The notes beneath the pieces are model-generated. The model was not told where the DNA came from and did not search any database. It saw only the letters and a program-made list of their open reading frames with translations. DNA of 64,000 nucleotides from Pirellulimonas nuda (GTDB lineage: Bacteria; Planctomycetota; Planctomycetia; Pirellulales; Lacipirellulaceae): contig NZ_CP036291.1 of assembly GCF_007750855.1 (NCBI RefSeq), forward strand, positions 2,046,001 through 2,110,000, in the 5' to 3' direction. Shown here piece after piece: positions 45,927 to 55,840 of this stretch. How positions within the stretch are numbered: position 1 is the stretch's first letter; the number at the start of each line of letters is the position of its first letter. The translations under genes and the position numbers were made by a program.

Positions 45927-47303
45927 TCAACTACTTGGCGTGGATTGATCCTGTTTTACCAAAACTCCTGGAATCCCCATTTCGCGCAGAAGGTCACCGA
46001 AGTGGCTGGTGATACCCACATCACCAATCAACCGCACGCCAATTCCCATTCCGCTGATATCTCCAACCAGTTTTCGCAGCCCCTCCAAGCCCTCTTCCAC
46101 AATATATTCCACCCAAGTGTTTGCCTCACCTTCTGAGATCACATTCGGCGCGCTGGAAATGCCTCCTACATGCAGTTGAAGCACCCAGACAACGTTGCCG
46201 TCGTGAGCCCACTCAATACGGACAGGGCCACAACTCTTAGTCAAGATTTCCAGAATAGCCTCAACATCGTCCTGTATGTTCTTCGGTAGGGCCTCAGGGG
46301 GTTTCTGGCCCAACATGAACCCGACGCCATCGCCCTTCACGCCCTCCACGACTAGACTCCCCTGACTCGTGACACCTGCTGCGCCAGCGAACGCCGACTC
46401 GACTCCCTCTTGGCTCAGCAGTGACGCGCAGCTTTCCGCGGTTCCACTACGAACCATGCCCGCCCATGTCTCGAACGGATCCGTCCAGCCGAATGTTGTT
46501 GGCAATTGTCCCGGACTCTGGATGCTCGGAGCAGTTCGCTGCCAATGCTCGCAAGTCCCGGTAGTTTCGCCAAAAACGAAGGGCGCGACCTGCCTCGACA
46601 TAACGACGGTTCTAGGAACATGCACGCCGCACGAATATGCAATTAAAAGACCGAAGACTTTGTCTCCGAGGAACTGACTGAAACGGTTAGGCCACTGCGG
46701 ATGAAATTGGCTCGTCAGTTCCGGTGCGTCTTCCACCTCCCAAATCACGGTATGATCGTGACGATGTCCCCGGCGAATTGGATGAATGCTGAACTCGATT
46801 CGCTTCTTGGCAGCATCTTCTAGTCCCGGTGCAAACCCGTAAACGGTTTGAAGGAGACGATTTCCCAAGTCAAATGACAACCTGCAGGTCCCAGGCTTCT
46901 CGACACATCGCGGAGTGTCACCGGGAGCAAACTCCATCGTGTGCCCCATGGACACTCCGGAGACGCCCCCATCGTTCACATCGATTGTCTCGTTAACGAT
47001 CACGAACCAGCCGGACTGCGACAAACGGCTCACGTCTGAGATAACCTTCTCTTGTGACCGCAGTCCGTAAAGGAACTCCCCTCCCTTCGTTTGCCCTGGT
47101 CGGAAAGAGCGAATATTCAAACTGTTCTCAGGGCTTCGTTCCATGAGTAGCCGAACCGCAGAAGGCAAATCGACATCTATGCTATCGGCGTCTCTGATTC
47201 GGCAAAATCGCAGGTCTGGCTTCTGCCCGGGTGCAAAGCTTACAAACTGCGCGACGTTAGCGTGATCGGCCAGCCTGTTGAGAACGGCATCTTTCTCAAG
47301 CAT
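45927..47303 (-). CDS. PEP-synthase/PPDK-like protein of the three-gene operon
   Basis: This 458-residue protein resembles a short relative of phosphoenolpyruvate synthase or pyruvate phosphate dikinase. Near residue 355, EILTKSCGPVRIEWAHDGN and VVWVLQLHVGG recall the ATP-grasp part. Near residue 437, TSHFGDLLREMGIP recalls the phosphohistidine swivelling domain, where SH carries the phospho-His. The PEP-binding barrel is absent. It could phosphorylate or activate a small molecule. The start at ATG 47,303 is set by GGAG six bases before it, and the gene overlaps the previous one by eight bases. No known defence family is recalled. Confidence 0.5.
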   Translation of the reverse strand: MLEKDAVLNRLADHANVAQFVSFAPGQKPDLRFCRIRDADSIDVDLPSAVRLLMERSPENSLNIRSFRPGQTKGGEFLYGLRSQEKVISDVSRLSQSGWFVIVNETIDVNDGGVSGVSMGHTMEFAPGDTPRCVEKPGTCRLSFDLGNRLLQTVYGFAPGLEDAAKKRIEFSIHPIRRGHRHDHTVIWEVEDAPELTSQFHPQWPNRFSQFLGDKVFGLLIAYSCGVHVPRTVVMSRQVAPFVFGETTGTCEHWQRTAPSIQSPGQLPTTFGWTDPFETWAGMVRSGTAESCASLLSQEGVESAFAGAAGVTSQGSLVVEGVKGDGVGFMLGQKPPEALPKNIQDDVEAILEILTKSCGPVRIEWAHDGNVVWVLQLHVGGISSAPNVISEGEANTWVEYIVEEGLEGLRKLVGDISGMGIGVRLIGDVGITSHFGDLLREMGIPGVLVKQDQSTPSS

Positions 47304-47937
47304 CACCATCTCCGATGAACGATGTCTCAGAGAGTTCTGCGAGTTTGCGAATCACGACATCAACAAACTCTGTGTCCACCCCGATACCGTTAATCTCGGC
47401 TCTCCCCTCTCTGGCAAGTGTAAGCCCCTGTTCGATGGTCAAGTCATTGCTTGACTGGTTCTTCGCTGGAATGCCTAACAAGTTGGTCACAAGGAACTCA
47501 TATACGCAACCGCTGCTCAGGTGCCATCCGTCTAGAAAGATGGCTCTCGCCGCAAACCGTTCGATCACGAGACTCCAAAAGTGCCGATAGTCGCTCTGCG
47601 TCCACATCTTGACATAAAACTCAGACGGATCGATGAAAGCCTCACTGCTCCGCCTTCTGAACTCCTCGATGCGTACCTTGGCATCGCGGGTGTTTGGGGC
47701 GATCACATGCTCCCGTAGTTCGGAGCTATACTCTTTGCTGTCTCTCTCCTGATGTATTCCGTTCCGCTTGTACCACTGAACGAATCTTGGACCACCAGTG
47801 ACCGGCGTTGCAATATAGACGCACTTGTGCCCATTTAGAACGCAGCTTAGTGCTTCAATCGCAACTCTAAACTCGTCGTGCCGCGTCGAGGGGGGACGGA
47901 ATAGCGACTCAAGTCCTTGAATGCTTACGTCTTCCAT
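47296..47937 (-). CDS. Nucleoside deoxyribosyltransferase-like protein of the three-gene operon
   Basis: This 213-residue protein resembles nucleoside 2-deoxyribosyltransferase-like enzymes (DUF4406/NDT type). YIATPVTGG near residue 40 matches the nucleotide-binding opening strand and loop, and AIFLDGWHLSSGCVYEFLV near residue 130 matches the DGW...E motif of that family. The reaction (base exchange, glycohydrolysis of a nucleotide or a signalling derivative) is not known. It overlaps the AAA gene by 13 bases and the PEP-synthase-like gene by eight, which supports one operon. Confidence 0.55.
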   Translation of the reverse strand: MEDVSIQGLESLFRPPSTRHDEFRVAIEALSCVLNGHKCVYIATPVTGGPRFVQWYKRNGIHQERDSKEYSSELREHVIAPNTRDAKVRIEEFRRRSSEAFIDPSEFYVKMWTQSDYRHFWSLVIERFAARAIFLDGWHLSSGCVYEFLVTNLLGIPAKNQSSNDLTIEQGLTLAREGRAEINGIGVDTEFVDVVIRKLAELSETSFIGDGDA

Positions 47938-50516
47938 TTTTGATTGTCCTTCATTGCTTCCTCTACAAATTGAAGGGCAACCTTTACTGGCTGAAAGGCT
48001 GGCTGACCGGCAAGGATCTTGACCAATTGTGCCAGCCCTTCGGGGCATTTCCCGTCTACGCCAGTAATCGCCACGTCGTAAGTCTCGCAAGCGTCTCGCA
48101 GCACTTCACTAATCGTCTCGCAGATCGACCGCTTGAGATGTTCTCGCGTGCTATCATTTTCACAAAGCAGACCAGCTAAGTCGATAAACTCAAGGAATGG
48201 TTGCTTTACTGTCGAATGCCCCTTGTCAGCGTTCTCTTGCTTTGTGTAGACCTTGAAGCGGGACCGATAACTCCCAATTGTGACCGCCGAAGAGAACATC
48301 CTCTGTTCGTTCTTTGTGGCTTCTAACACCTCGCTCTTCAGCACGTACCGACGTCCTTTGTGATCTCGCAATTCCACTCTAGCAGCAGAGTTCCTGATCA
48401 ACTCGCAGAGTTCGCCGTAAGCGCCGAGAGCACAAGCGTTAGCCACGTCAGTCAAGTCGCTATGTGTAATCTCAACCTGAGCCGGGTCGCCCCCGCCAGT
48501 CGGGGCTGACTCAAGCACTTCTGCATCTAACTTACCGAGTTCGTCCTTCAGTTCGCTGGCAAGAATCTTCGATCTTGCTTCAGAGTTTGGAAGACTGACG
48601 AGGAACTGCTTGTCAATTCTTCCAATGCGTATTGCTGCCGGGTCGAGACGTTCCCAGTAGTTTGTGGCGAGAATGAAAATACTCCGCTGACGTGAACGGA
48701 GTAGCTTCAACTTCGGGAGCATTCCGGGGGTCATTACCTGGAACATATCGCCCTGTTCGAGGTAAAGAGCCGAATCGCGATCCAAGATAAGGCGATCAAT
48801 CTCATCAAAGAGAATGACGGTATCCTCTTGCTCGGACAAAGCGGTAAATATTTCCCTTGCCCGCAACTCCACCTCTGATTCGCCACTGGCGACAAAGTCA
48901 CTTGGAGTAATCTCACAGAATTTCCAGCCTAGAGTTGCTGCGAGGTCTTCCGCTATGGAGGTTTTCCCTGTTCCTGGTGGGCCAAACAGGACCATTGAGA
49001 AACCTTGCCTGCCTCTGACGCCGGGATGTCTGCATTCAACAAGCAGCTTGGCCACGTCTTTATAGAGTTTCGTATCTGGCGGCTGTGGGTCCTTCTTCGA
49101 TGCTTCGTTGTTCCAGTATTCGGTAAGAGGGAGGGAGGCATGCTCTTCCTTTCGCTTCAACGGATGCGAAGTCAGCCGCGCTGCTGATAGGGCGCGTCTT
49201 GCAAGATGCGTTTGCAGCATCTCTTTGTAATGAAGCAAGTACACTGCGACCTGACTTGTTTCCCAAATGTGAATTGAGCCGGGTTGTTGCACATGTTCAG
49301 AATGCCACCCAGTGAACCTGTGAGGCGTATCGAATTCGTCCTTGAATTCGCCGTGAGTGGATCGGCTCACAATCCACTCGTAGTATCGCTTGAAGACACT
49401 GATGTGTTGAGAGAAATATTCTTCTCCAGAATGCTCGAGCAGCCAGCAGGTTCTGAACAGCGAATTAACGATCTCGACACTCAGAGGCAGAAGCGCGAAG
49501 CCTCGATTGTTCGTCAACACAGGTGCGAGTGGACGCCAGTACGGATTTACTTCTTGGCGCTGGTGCAAGACTTCAAAAACTTTGCGGACTAAGTCTGGAT
49601 CATGATTCCTTCCGTTGAAACTCTCGGCCTCGCAACACAGATATCCTTCGAGGGAGAACGCCAGTTCCGCTGCATCGAATGGTGCATCTCTAATTGATGC
49701 AAGAGCAAGATGATCCAGGAGTCGCGAACGAAACCATATCCCTGCTGCGCTTATGTCCGCTTGGCTTAGGGTCGCGGCCTTTTGGAACGAGTTCTTCAAT
49801 TGATCATCCTGCGTTCCGTCGCGGTAGATGTTCGTGGCCATCTTAAAGAGATGGATTGCTCGGAGTGCCGGAAACGCATGCACTGATGCCTTGCCTTCAT
49901 CAGTTGGAATGTCGAGAAGTTGTGGCTGAATTTGGTTGAGGTATTTGATGCGACGAGTCGCGACCGCGACCCATTCGCCGAGACTGGCCACGAAGTGCTT
50001 TTCGTTAAATGCCGCAACGGACTCTGTGAAGTCATCCGCGTGTTGGAGAACACCGCCGACTACTGCTGTCAACCAGGCAAGTGTGAATGGATTCTTTTTC
50101 CCGAACGATGATCTATCTAGCTGCGCTTCGGTGACATTCGCCAGCGATGTTAATTGTTTGTCAACAGCCGTCTTTAGGTTGTTGTTTAATGTGTCTGACT
50201 CAGTGCTTGGGATTGGCAGCCGTTGGACACTTGACGAACCTGCTGGAGCGATGGTCCGCAGCGAAACAACTCCAAGTTGCGTACACAATGCAAATAGAAC
50301 CATGCTTTGCGTGCTTACCGAAGCTGACAGTGGAGGAACTACGTTTGCGCTCTGAACGAGTTCGTAAGGCCAGCCTGAAGCCGTGCGGCACGCCACAAGA
50401 GACCGCCACACGGTCCCCAGGAGTTCGTCGATCTCCTTGAGTTTTCGCCGGTCAACACGGTATTCAGTTTGGAAGTACGCGCTCGGAGCGGAATCCATCA
50501 ATTGCCCTGCCTTCAT
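47925..50516 (-). CDS. AAA+ ATPase of the three-gene operon
   Basis: This 863-residue protein has a large N-terminal region (about residues 1-450) that I do not recognise, then an AAA+ domain: Walker A FGPPGTGKTSIAEDL near residue 510, Walker B TVILFDEID near 565, sensor 1 ILATNYWERLD and an arginine pair in IRIGRIDKQF. About 220 further residues follow. It probably acts as the motor or sensor of the system. The start is uncertain (ATG 50,516 preferred; GTG 50,525 or ATG 50,498). Composition is more AT-rich than the flanking genes, pointing to transfer. Confidence 0.65.
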   Translation of the reverse strand: MKAGQLMDSAPSAYFQTEYRVDRRKLKEIDELLGTVWRSLVACRTASGWPYELVQSANVVPPLSASVSTQSMVLFALCTQLGVVSLRTIAPAGSSSVQRLPIPSTESDTLNNNLKTAVDKQLTSLANVTEAQLDRSSFGKKNPFTLAWLTAVVGGVLQHADDFTESVAAFNEKHFVASLGEWVAVATRRIKYLNQIQPQLLDIPTDEGKASVHAFPALRAIHLFKMATNIYRDGTQDDQLKNSFQKAATLSQADISAAGIWFRSRLLDHLALASIRDAPFDAAELAFSLEGYLCCEAESFNGRNHDPDLVRKVFEVLHQRQEVNPYWRPLAPVLTNNRGFALLPLSVEIVNSLFRTCWLLEHSGEEYFSQHISVFKRYYEWIVSRSTHGEFKDEFDTPHRFTGWHSEHVQQPGSIHIWETSQVAVYLLHYKEMLQTHLARRALSAARLTSHPLKRKEEHASLPLTEYWNNEASKKDPQPPDTKLYKDVAKLLVECRHPGVRGRQGFSMVLFGPPGTGKTSIAEDLAATLGWKFCEITPSDFVASGESEVELRAREIFTALSEQEDTVILFDEIDRLILDRDSALYLEQGDMFQVMTPGMLPKLKLLRSRQRSIFILATNYWERLDPAAIRIGRIDKQFLVSLPNSEARSKILASELKDELGKLDAEVLESAPTGGGDPAQVEITHSDLTDVANACALGAYGELCELIRNSAARVELRDHKGRRYVLKSEVLEATKNEQRMFSSAVTIGSYRSRFKVYTKQENADKGHSTVKQPFLEFIDLAGLLCENDSTREHLKRSICETISEVLRDACETYDVAITGVDGKCPEGLAQLVKILAGQPAFQPVKVALQFVEEAMKDNQKWKT

Positions 50517-50525
50517 TTGCCACAC

Positions 50526-51247
50526 CGGGGGGGGAGTGGTGTTGGATCGTCGGTTTCTTCGATTCTAGCGACTTCGGTTTCCGCAGGACAGGACGCGGGC
50601 GGCCAGTATTCGGACGGCTGTCGAGCACTTCAGGAAGCACTCCCGATGCAGCCGAGTTTCTACGCGATGCGGAGGTGCGTCTTGCACATAATCCCCTGCG
50701 CGCACCGCCGCCGACCGGATGGGGCTCCAGCAACTAAGCTTCCGGTGGTACGGACACTGGCCGGCGCTGACCGCATCGCGTCAGGCCCAGGCTCTACCCA
50801 CGCAGGACGCTGCTGACTCGCCTAGCTTCTGGGGGAATTTCTGGAAGGGACTCGGGATCGGTTTCGTAGGCGGGTTCATCGCCACTTTCCGACCATTCAA
50901 ACGGGATTAAGCTGGCGGCCCAGGCGTTCTGCTTGAAGGGCTGAGGTCCATTGGGGCTCAGCTGTGCCGAGCCGCTTGAAGTTGTCTGGTAATGACATCG
51001 GGCAGTGGCCGCAAACCAGGCAACTGATGGCCAAGTCGGCTTGGAGCCGCACTGTCCCGCCATCTGGCGACCTATTGTCTGAACGCGATGCAAATGTCCT
51101 AATGGCTCGAATGCGCCGCCAAGCCCCGCTATACTCGGCACGCTCTCGCAACGCAGCGCGTCGGGCCGCGTGCCCGTATGATCTGCTCCCGGCGGAGTGC
51201 GATTGGGTGGTTCGCTCGGACCGCTCGGCACTGGATGGCAGCTATCG
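50526..51247. other. Intergenic region between two divergent defence-like blocks
   Basis: No confident gene lies in these 722 bases. One short frame at 50,719-50,910 (63 codons) ends in an aromatic, hydrophobic stretch (FWGNFWKGLGIGFVGGFIAT) like a small membrane protein, but there is no ribosome-binding site. The region should hold the promoters of the leftward AAA operon and of drmD. Confidence 0.4.
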
Positions 51248-54200
51248 ATGGCGACCGCTACCGCGACTCTCCCCGAGCAGGGGCAACTTGTGCAGCTCCG
51301 CTCGCGCCAGTGGGTGGTCAATCAGATCGGGCAGAGCACGCTCCCGCCTAGCGGGCTGTCGGCGGCGCAGAACGCCCAGCACCTGCTGACGCTCTCTTCC
51401 GTGGAAGATGACGCAATTGGGGAAGAGTTGCAGGTGGTATGGGAGATCGAGCCCGGGGCGCGGGTGATCGAGCGATTCGCGTTACCGGACGCCAGCGGCT
51501 TCGACTCACCGGCAAGGCTCGACGCGTTTCTCGACGCAGTCCGCTGGGGCGCCGCTTCCACGGCCGACGTGCGGAACATCCAGGCGCCGTTCCGCAGCGG
51601 GATCGAGATCGAAGACTACCAGCTCGATCCCGTGGTCCGCGCCATCCAGATGCCCCGCGTTAACCTGCTGATCGCAGACGACGTGGGCCTCGGCAAGACC
51701 ATCGAGGCGGGGCTGGTGGCGCTTGAGCTCATCATCCGGCACCGGGCGCGGCGGATGCTGGTGGTTTGTCCCTCGGCGCTGCAGGTGCAATGGCGTGACC
51801 AGATGCGTGACAAGTTCGGCCTCGAGTTCCGCATCGTCGACTCGGCGATGATGCGCGAGCTCCGCCGCCGCCGCGGGATCCACGCCAACCCGTGGAGCCA
51901 TTTCCCGCGGCTGATCACCAGCATCGACTTCCTCAAACGCGAGCGGCCGCTGCGGCAGTTCCGCGAGACGCTGCCGGCGCCGGGCGAGCCGGTCTACCCG
52001 CGGAAGTACGACCTGCTAATCGTCGACGAGGCCCACAACTGCGCCCCGTCGGGGGCGGGCAAGTACGCCACCGACTCGCTCCGCACCCAAGCGCTACGCG
52101 AGCTGACCCCCCACTTCGAGCACAAGCTGTTCCTCACCGCGACGCCGCACAACGGCTACCGCGAGAGCTTCTGCGCGTTGCTAGAGCTGCTCGACAACCA
52201 GCGGTTTTCGCGCGGCGCCGAGCCCGACCGCAAGCAGCTCGACGCGGTGATGGTCCGCCGGCTGCGGAGCGACCCGTCGTTCTCGAAAAAATGGGACGGC
52301 ACGCCCCGTTTCCCGCCGCGGGTGCTCGAGCCGATCGAGGTCCCCTACACGGACGAAGAACGGGCGTGCCACGCCGCGCTGCGCGAGTACACCAAGCTCC
52401 GCTCTAGCCGGGCCGATGGCGCCGCGGAGCGGTTCGCGACGGAGTTTGTGCTCAAGACGCTGAAGAAGCGGCTCTTCTCTAGCCCCGCCGCGTTCCTGGC
52501 GACGCTCAAGCGGCACGAAGAGTCGCTCAAGACCGCCCGCCGCAAGAAGGCGGCCAAGCCCACCATTAGTGTGCTGCAACGCGAGCTCGACCGCCTGGAC
52601 GAGGAGTACGGCGACGACGACGAGTTCGACCAGGCGTCTGACGACGCCCTCGACTCCGCCAGCCGGCTGTTTGCGGAGCCGACCCCCACGGAGACCGGCC
52701 TGCTTAAGCAGATGAAGGACTGGGCCGAGAAGGCGAGCGGCCAACGTGACTCGAAAGCCAAGCAGCTCATCGCCTGGCTGCACGATCTGCTCAGGCCGGG
52801 GGGCAAGTGGTCCGCCGAGCGGGTGATCCTGTTCACCGAGTACCGAGCCTCCCAGAATTGGCTGCAGCAGCAACTGGCCACGGAGGGGCTCGGGGGCGAC
52901 CGGCTGATGACGATGCACGGCGGCATGGACAGCGACCGCCGCGAAGAAGTAAAGGCAGCCTTCCAAGCGTCCCCCGCGATCAGCCCCGTGCGGATCCTGC
53001 TGGCGACCGACGCCGCCTCCGAGGGGCTCGACCTGCAGAACCACTGCTCCCGGCTGGTGCACTACGAGATCCCGTGGAACCCCAATCGCATGGAGCAGCG
53101 GAACGGCCGCGTGGATCGGCACGGCCAGAAGGCCCCCAAGGTGCAGATCTACCACTTCGTCGGCGCCGGCTACCAGCAGAAAGCGGCCACGGGCGCCGTC
53201 ACCACCGCCGGCGATCTCGAAGCAGACTACGAGTTCTTGATGCGGGTCGCGATGAAAATCGAGACAATCCGCGAAGACCTCGGCAAGGTCGGGCCGGTAA
53301 TCGCCCAGCAGGTCGAGGAGGCCATGCTCGGCCGCCGCACCACGCTGCAGACGGAGCAGGCCGAGAGCGAGGCCCAGCCCATCCGCCGGCTGCTGCGTTT
53401 CGAGCGCGACCTGCAGAAGCAGGTCCAGGCGCTGATGGACCAGTACCGCGAGACCCGCCGCGAGCTGCGCCTCTCGCCGGAAAACATCGCCACGGTGGTG
53501 CAGACCGGGCTCGAGCTGGCCGGGCAGCCGCCCCTGGCGCCGGCGCAAACGCCCGACGGCAAGCCATGCTTTCGGCTGCCGCCGATGAAGGGGAGCTGGG
53601 CCGCCTGCTCGCAGGGGCTCGAGCACCCCCACACCCGCGACCTGCGGCCGATCACGTTCGACGAGTCGGTCAGCCGCGACCGCGACGACGTGGTCCTCGT
53701 GCACCTGAACCACCGCCTGCCGCAGATGTGCCTGCGGCTGCTCCGCGCCGAGGTATGGGCGGAGAAGGGCCGTTCGAAGCTCCAGCGCGTCACCGCCCGC
53801 GTGATCCCCAACAATCTGCTGGAAGGGCCCGCGGCGATCGCCCACGCCCGGCTGGTGGTTATCGGCGGCGACTGCCACCGCCTGCACGAAGAAGTGATCG
53901 CCGCCGGCGGGCTGATCAAGGAGGGCAAGTGGGGGGGCCGGCTCAAGGTGGGCCAACTTGAAGCCGCCCTGGCCGCCGCCGGTCCCGATGAGCCCCCAAC
54001 CGCGGTTCAGGCCACGCTACTGGAGCTCTACCCCGCGCTAGCCGAACCGCTCGGCGCCGCGCTCGAGGCCCGCAAGAAGGACCGCGTCACCGGCCTCGAG
54101 AAGCGCCTGAACGAACGCGCGGACAAAGAAGCGGCCGACATCGCCGCGATCCTCACCGAGCTGAAGCGCTCCATCGAGACCGAGCTCGACGAGCCGGAGT

Positions 54201-54397
54201 ACCAGCAGCTCGAGCTGTTCACGAGCCCCGAACGCGATCAGTTCAACCGCAACAAAGAAGCGATGCGCCAACGGGCCCGCGAGATCCCGACGGAGATCAA
54301 CCGTGAGACCGCCGCGATCCGCGCCCGGTTCGCCGACCCGCAAGCAAGAATGTTCCCGGTGGCGGTCACCTTCCTGATCCCTGCGGGGCTAGCCTAA
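51248..54397 (+). CDS. drmD: DISARM SNF2-like helicase DrmD
   Basis: This 1,049-residue protein is an SNF2-family helicase of class 1 DISARM, which blocks entering phage DNA. Motifs are LIADDVGLGKTIEAGL (Walker A-like, about residue 143), IVDEAHNCAPSG (about 258), LFLTATPHNGY, and in the second lobe ILFTEYRASQNW (about 528), LDLQNHCSRLVHYEIPWNPN and RNGRVDRHGQ (about 618). The N-terminal PEQGQLVQLRSRQWVV is typical of DrmD. The ATG at 51,248 gives this start; the open frame to 51,197 is not conserved. The kinase gene follows after 15 bases. Confidence 0.85.
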   Translation: MATATATLPEQGQLVQLRSRQWVVNQIGQSTLPPSGLSAAQNAQHLLTLSSVEDDAIGEELQVVWEIEPGARVIERFALPDASGFDSPARLDAFLDAVRWGAASTADVRNIQAPFRSGIEIEDYQLDPVVRAIQMPRVNLLIADDVGLGKTIEAGLVALELIIRHRARRMLVVCPSALQVQWRDQMRDKFGLEFRIVDSAMMRELRRRRGIHANPWSHFPRLITSIDFLKRERPLRQFRETLPAPGEPVYPRKYDLLIVDEAHNCAPSGAGKYATDSLRTQALRELTPHFEHKLFLTATPHNGYRESFCALLELLDNQRFSRGAEPDRKQLDAVMVRRLRSDPSFSKKWDGTPRFPPRVLEPIEVPYTDEERACHAALREYTKLRSSRADGAAERFATEFVLKTLKKRLFSSPAAFLATLKRHEESLKTARRKKAAKPTISVLQRELDRLDEEYGDDDEFDQASDDALDSASRLFAEPTPTETGLLKQMKDWAEKASGQRDSKAKQLIAWLHDLLRPGGKWSAERVILFTEYRASQNWLQQQLATEGLGGDRLMTMHGGMDSDRREEVKAAFQASPAISPVRILLATDAASEGLDLQNHCSRLVHYEIPWNPNRMEQRNGRVDRHGQKAPKVQIYHFVGAGYQQKAATGAVTTAGDLEADYEFLMRVAMKIETIREDLGKVGPVIAQQVEEAMLGRRTTLQTEQAESEAQPIRRLLRFERDLQKQVQALMDQYRETRRELRLSPENIATVVQTGLELAGQPPLAPAQTPDGKPCFRLPPMKGSWAACSQGLEHPHTRDLRPITFDESVSRDRDDVVLVHLNHRLPQMCLRLLRAEVWAEKGRSKLQRVTARVIPNNLLEGPAAIAHARLVVIGGDCHRLHEEVIAAGGLIKEGKWGGRLKVGQLEAALAAAGPDEPPTAVQATLLELYPALAEPLGAALEARKKDRVTGLEKRLNERADKEAADIAAILTELKRSIETELDEPEYQQLELFTSPERDQFNRNKEAMRQRAREIPTEINRETAAIRARFADPQARMFPVAVTFLIPAGLA

Positions 54398-54412
54398 GAA
54401 AGTGGTGTATGA

Positions 54413-55819
54413 ATGGCAAAACTAGAAAAGGACATCGTCCTGAATTGCCGTTTTCGACTCCTGGAGAAACTCGGGGCCGGAGGTTTTGGCGAAGTCTGGA
54501 AAGCCGAAGATCAATCGCTGCACCGTGAAGTGGCGATAAAGAGTCTGTTTGGCATGGCTGCTGACTCTGATGCCGTGGACGAAGCTCGCAAACTCGCAAG
54601 CGTTCAGCACGCCAATATTGTGCAGATTTACGATGTGTTCAATCATGAGGACAGGTCCATCATTGTGATGGAGTACGTCGACGGCCAGTCGTTAGCCGAA
54701 ATACTGCGCCACAGCATCTCCCTTGGTCATTGGATCAGCCGGGAACAATCGCTCCGCTATCTCGCCAATCTAGCAGAGGCGGTAATACACGCTCACGCAT
54801 CATCCATACTCCATCGCGACATTAAGCCGGAGAACGTGATTATCTCTCGACAGGACGAAGCAAAGCTGACTGACTTTGGAATAGCGAAGATCGAGTCGCA
54901 ACAAGATGGCTTTGGGCGAACTAACAATCAAACGGTCGATGGAGCTCGGACCGGTACTTGTGAGTACATGTCTCCGGAGCAACTTAATGGCAAGCCACTG
55001 GACTATCAGTCGGATTTGTTTTCTCTTGGCATTGTTGCTTACCTGCTTTTGTCCAAGCGCCATCCGTTTTGTCATCATTCTGGGCTGTTCTCGATATCAG
55101 AGCTAATCTCCCACGGTAGGTGGCCGATCGACCGCGCTCCTCTTGGTGAAATCGCATCGGACTCAGTTGTCGACGTTGTACTGAAACTGTTGGAGTTTGA
55201 CCCAAAAGATCGCCCGCAATCTGCTGCGGACTTGCTTGGTGCGATTCGCTCCTCGGAGGTAAGTGGGCTGCTTTGTCCGCATTGCGGAGCGCCAAACGTA
55301 CACGTCGCTGTGTTTTGCAATCAGTGTGGAAGGTCTCTCCGGCGAGATACTTCTACAGACAATAGGGCCAGAGGGAGAGCCGCTGCGCTGACCGATGAGG
55401 GAGTAGCCGCGTCTGAAGCCGGCAATTGGGACCTTGCGGTCGCAAAGTATAAGACGGCACTCCTTGAAGACGGGACGTATGCTCGGGCACTTGGCAACCT
55501 AGGTTACGCCCTTAGTAGGTTTGGGAGGTACGACGAAGCGGTTGTCGTTTTGGATCGTGCCATAAGGCTCGAAGAGCACCCGTTATGCTACGACTACCGG
55601 GCGTTTGCTCTTAGCAAGTTGCTTCGCAATGAAGAGGCACTAAGTAGCATCGACAAAGCCATTGCGATTAGCCCACAGAACGTCAATTACATGGTGAGTC
55701 GCGCGCACATTCTTTTACTTCTCGGCCGGCGCAATGACGCAATGGGCCAGCTCAAGCAGGTGCTTGAACTTGACCCCGGCAATACGCGAGCGTCAGACCT
55801 CCGATCGCGGATCTACTAA
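54413..55819 (+). CDS. Ser/Thr kinase with zinc ribbon and TPRs, inserted in the DISARM locus
   Basis: This 468-residue protein has an intact Hanks-type kinase domain (residues 10-270): glycine loop LGAGGFGEVWKAED, AIKSL, HRDIKPEN near 134, DFGIAK and TCEYMSPEQL. A zinc ribbon (CPHCG near 287, CNQCG near 301) and three TPR-like repeats (about 320-465) follow. It lies 15 bases after drmD and 21 before drmMI on the same strand, yet its base composition is clearly more AT-rich than both. Kinases are not standard class 1 DISARM subunits, so it may sense infection or switch the system; that is inference. Confidence 0.85.
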   Translation: MAKLEKDIVLNCRFRLLEKLGAGGFGEVWKAEDQSLHREVAIKSLFGMAADSDAVDEARKLASVQHANIVQIYDVFNHEDRSIIVMEYVDGQSLAEILRHSISLGHWISREQSLRYLANLAEAVIHAHASSILHRDIKPENVIISRQDEAKLTDFGIAKIESQQDGFGRTNNQTVDGARTGTCEYMSPEQLNGKPLDYQSDLFSLGIVAYLLLSKRHPFCHHSGLFSISELISHGRWPIDRAPLGEIASDSVVDVVLKLLEFDPKDRPQSAADLLGAIRSSEVSGLLCPHCGAPNVHVAVFCNQCGRSLRRDTSTDNRARGRAAALTDEGVAASEAGNWDLAVAKYKTALLEDGTYARALGNLGYALSRFGRYDEAVVVLDRAIRLEEHPLCYDYRAFALSKLLRNEEALSSIDKAIAISPQNVNYMVSRAHILLLLGRRNDAMGQLKQVLELDPGNTRASDLRSRIY

Positions 55820-55840
55820 GAAAGAGGATTTGACATCCAT

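Noticed and set aside
50469-50910. Gene on the plus strand between the AAA operon and drmD
   Set aside because: The two candidate frames have no ribosome-binding site or family, and one overlaps the start of the AAA gene. Only the hydrophobic C-terminal frame was noted as a possibility.
52181-53956. 591-codon open frame antisense to drmD
   Set aside because: It is a product of GC-rich third positions. drmD has clear helicase motifs on the plus strand, and the antisense frame has a His/Gln/Leu-rich sequence without any domain.
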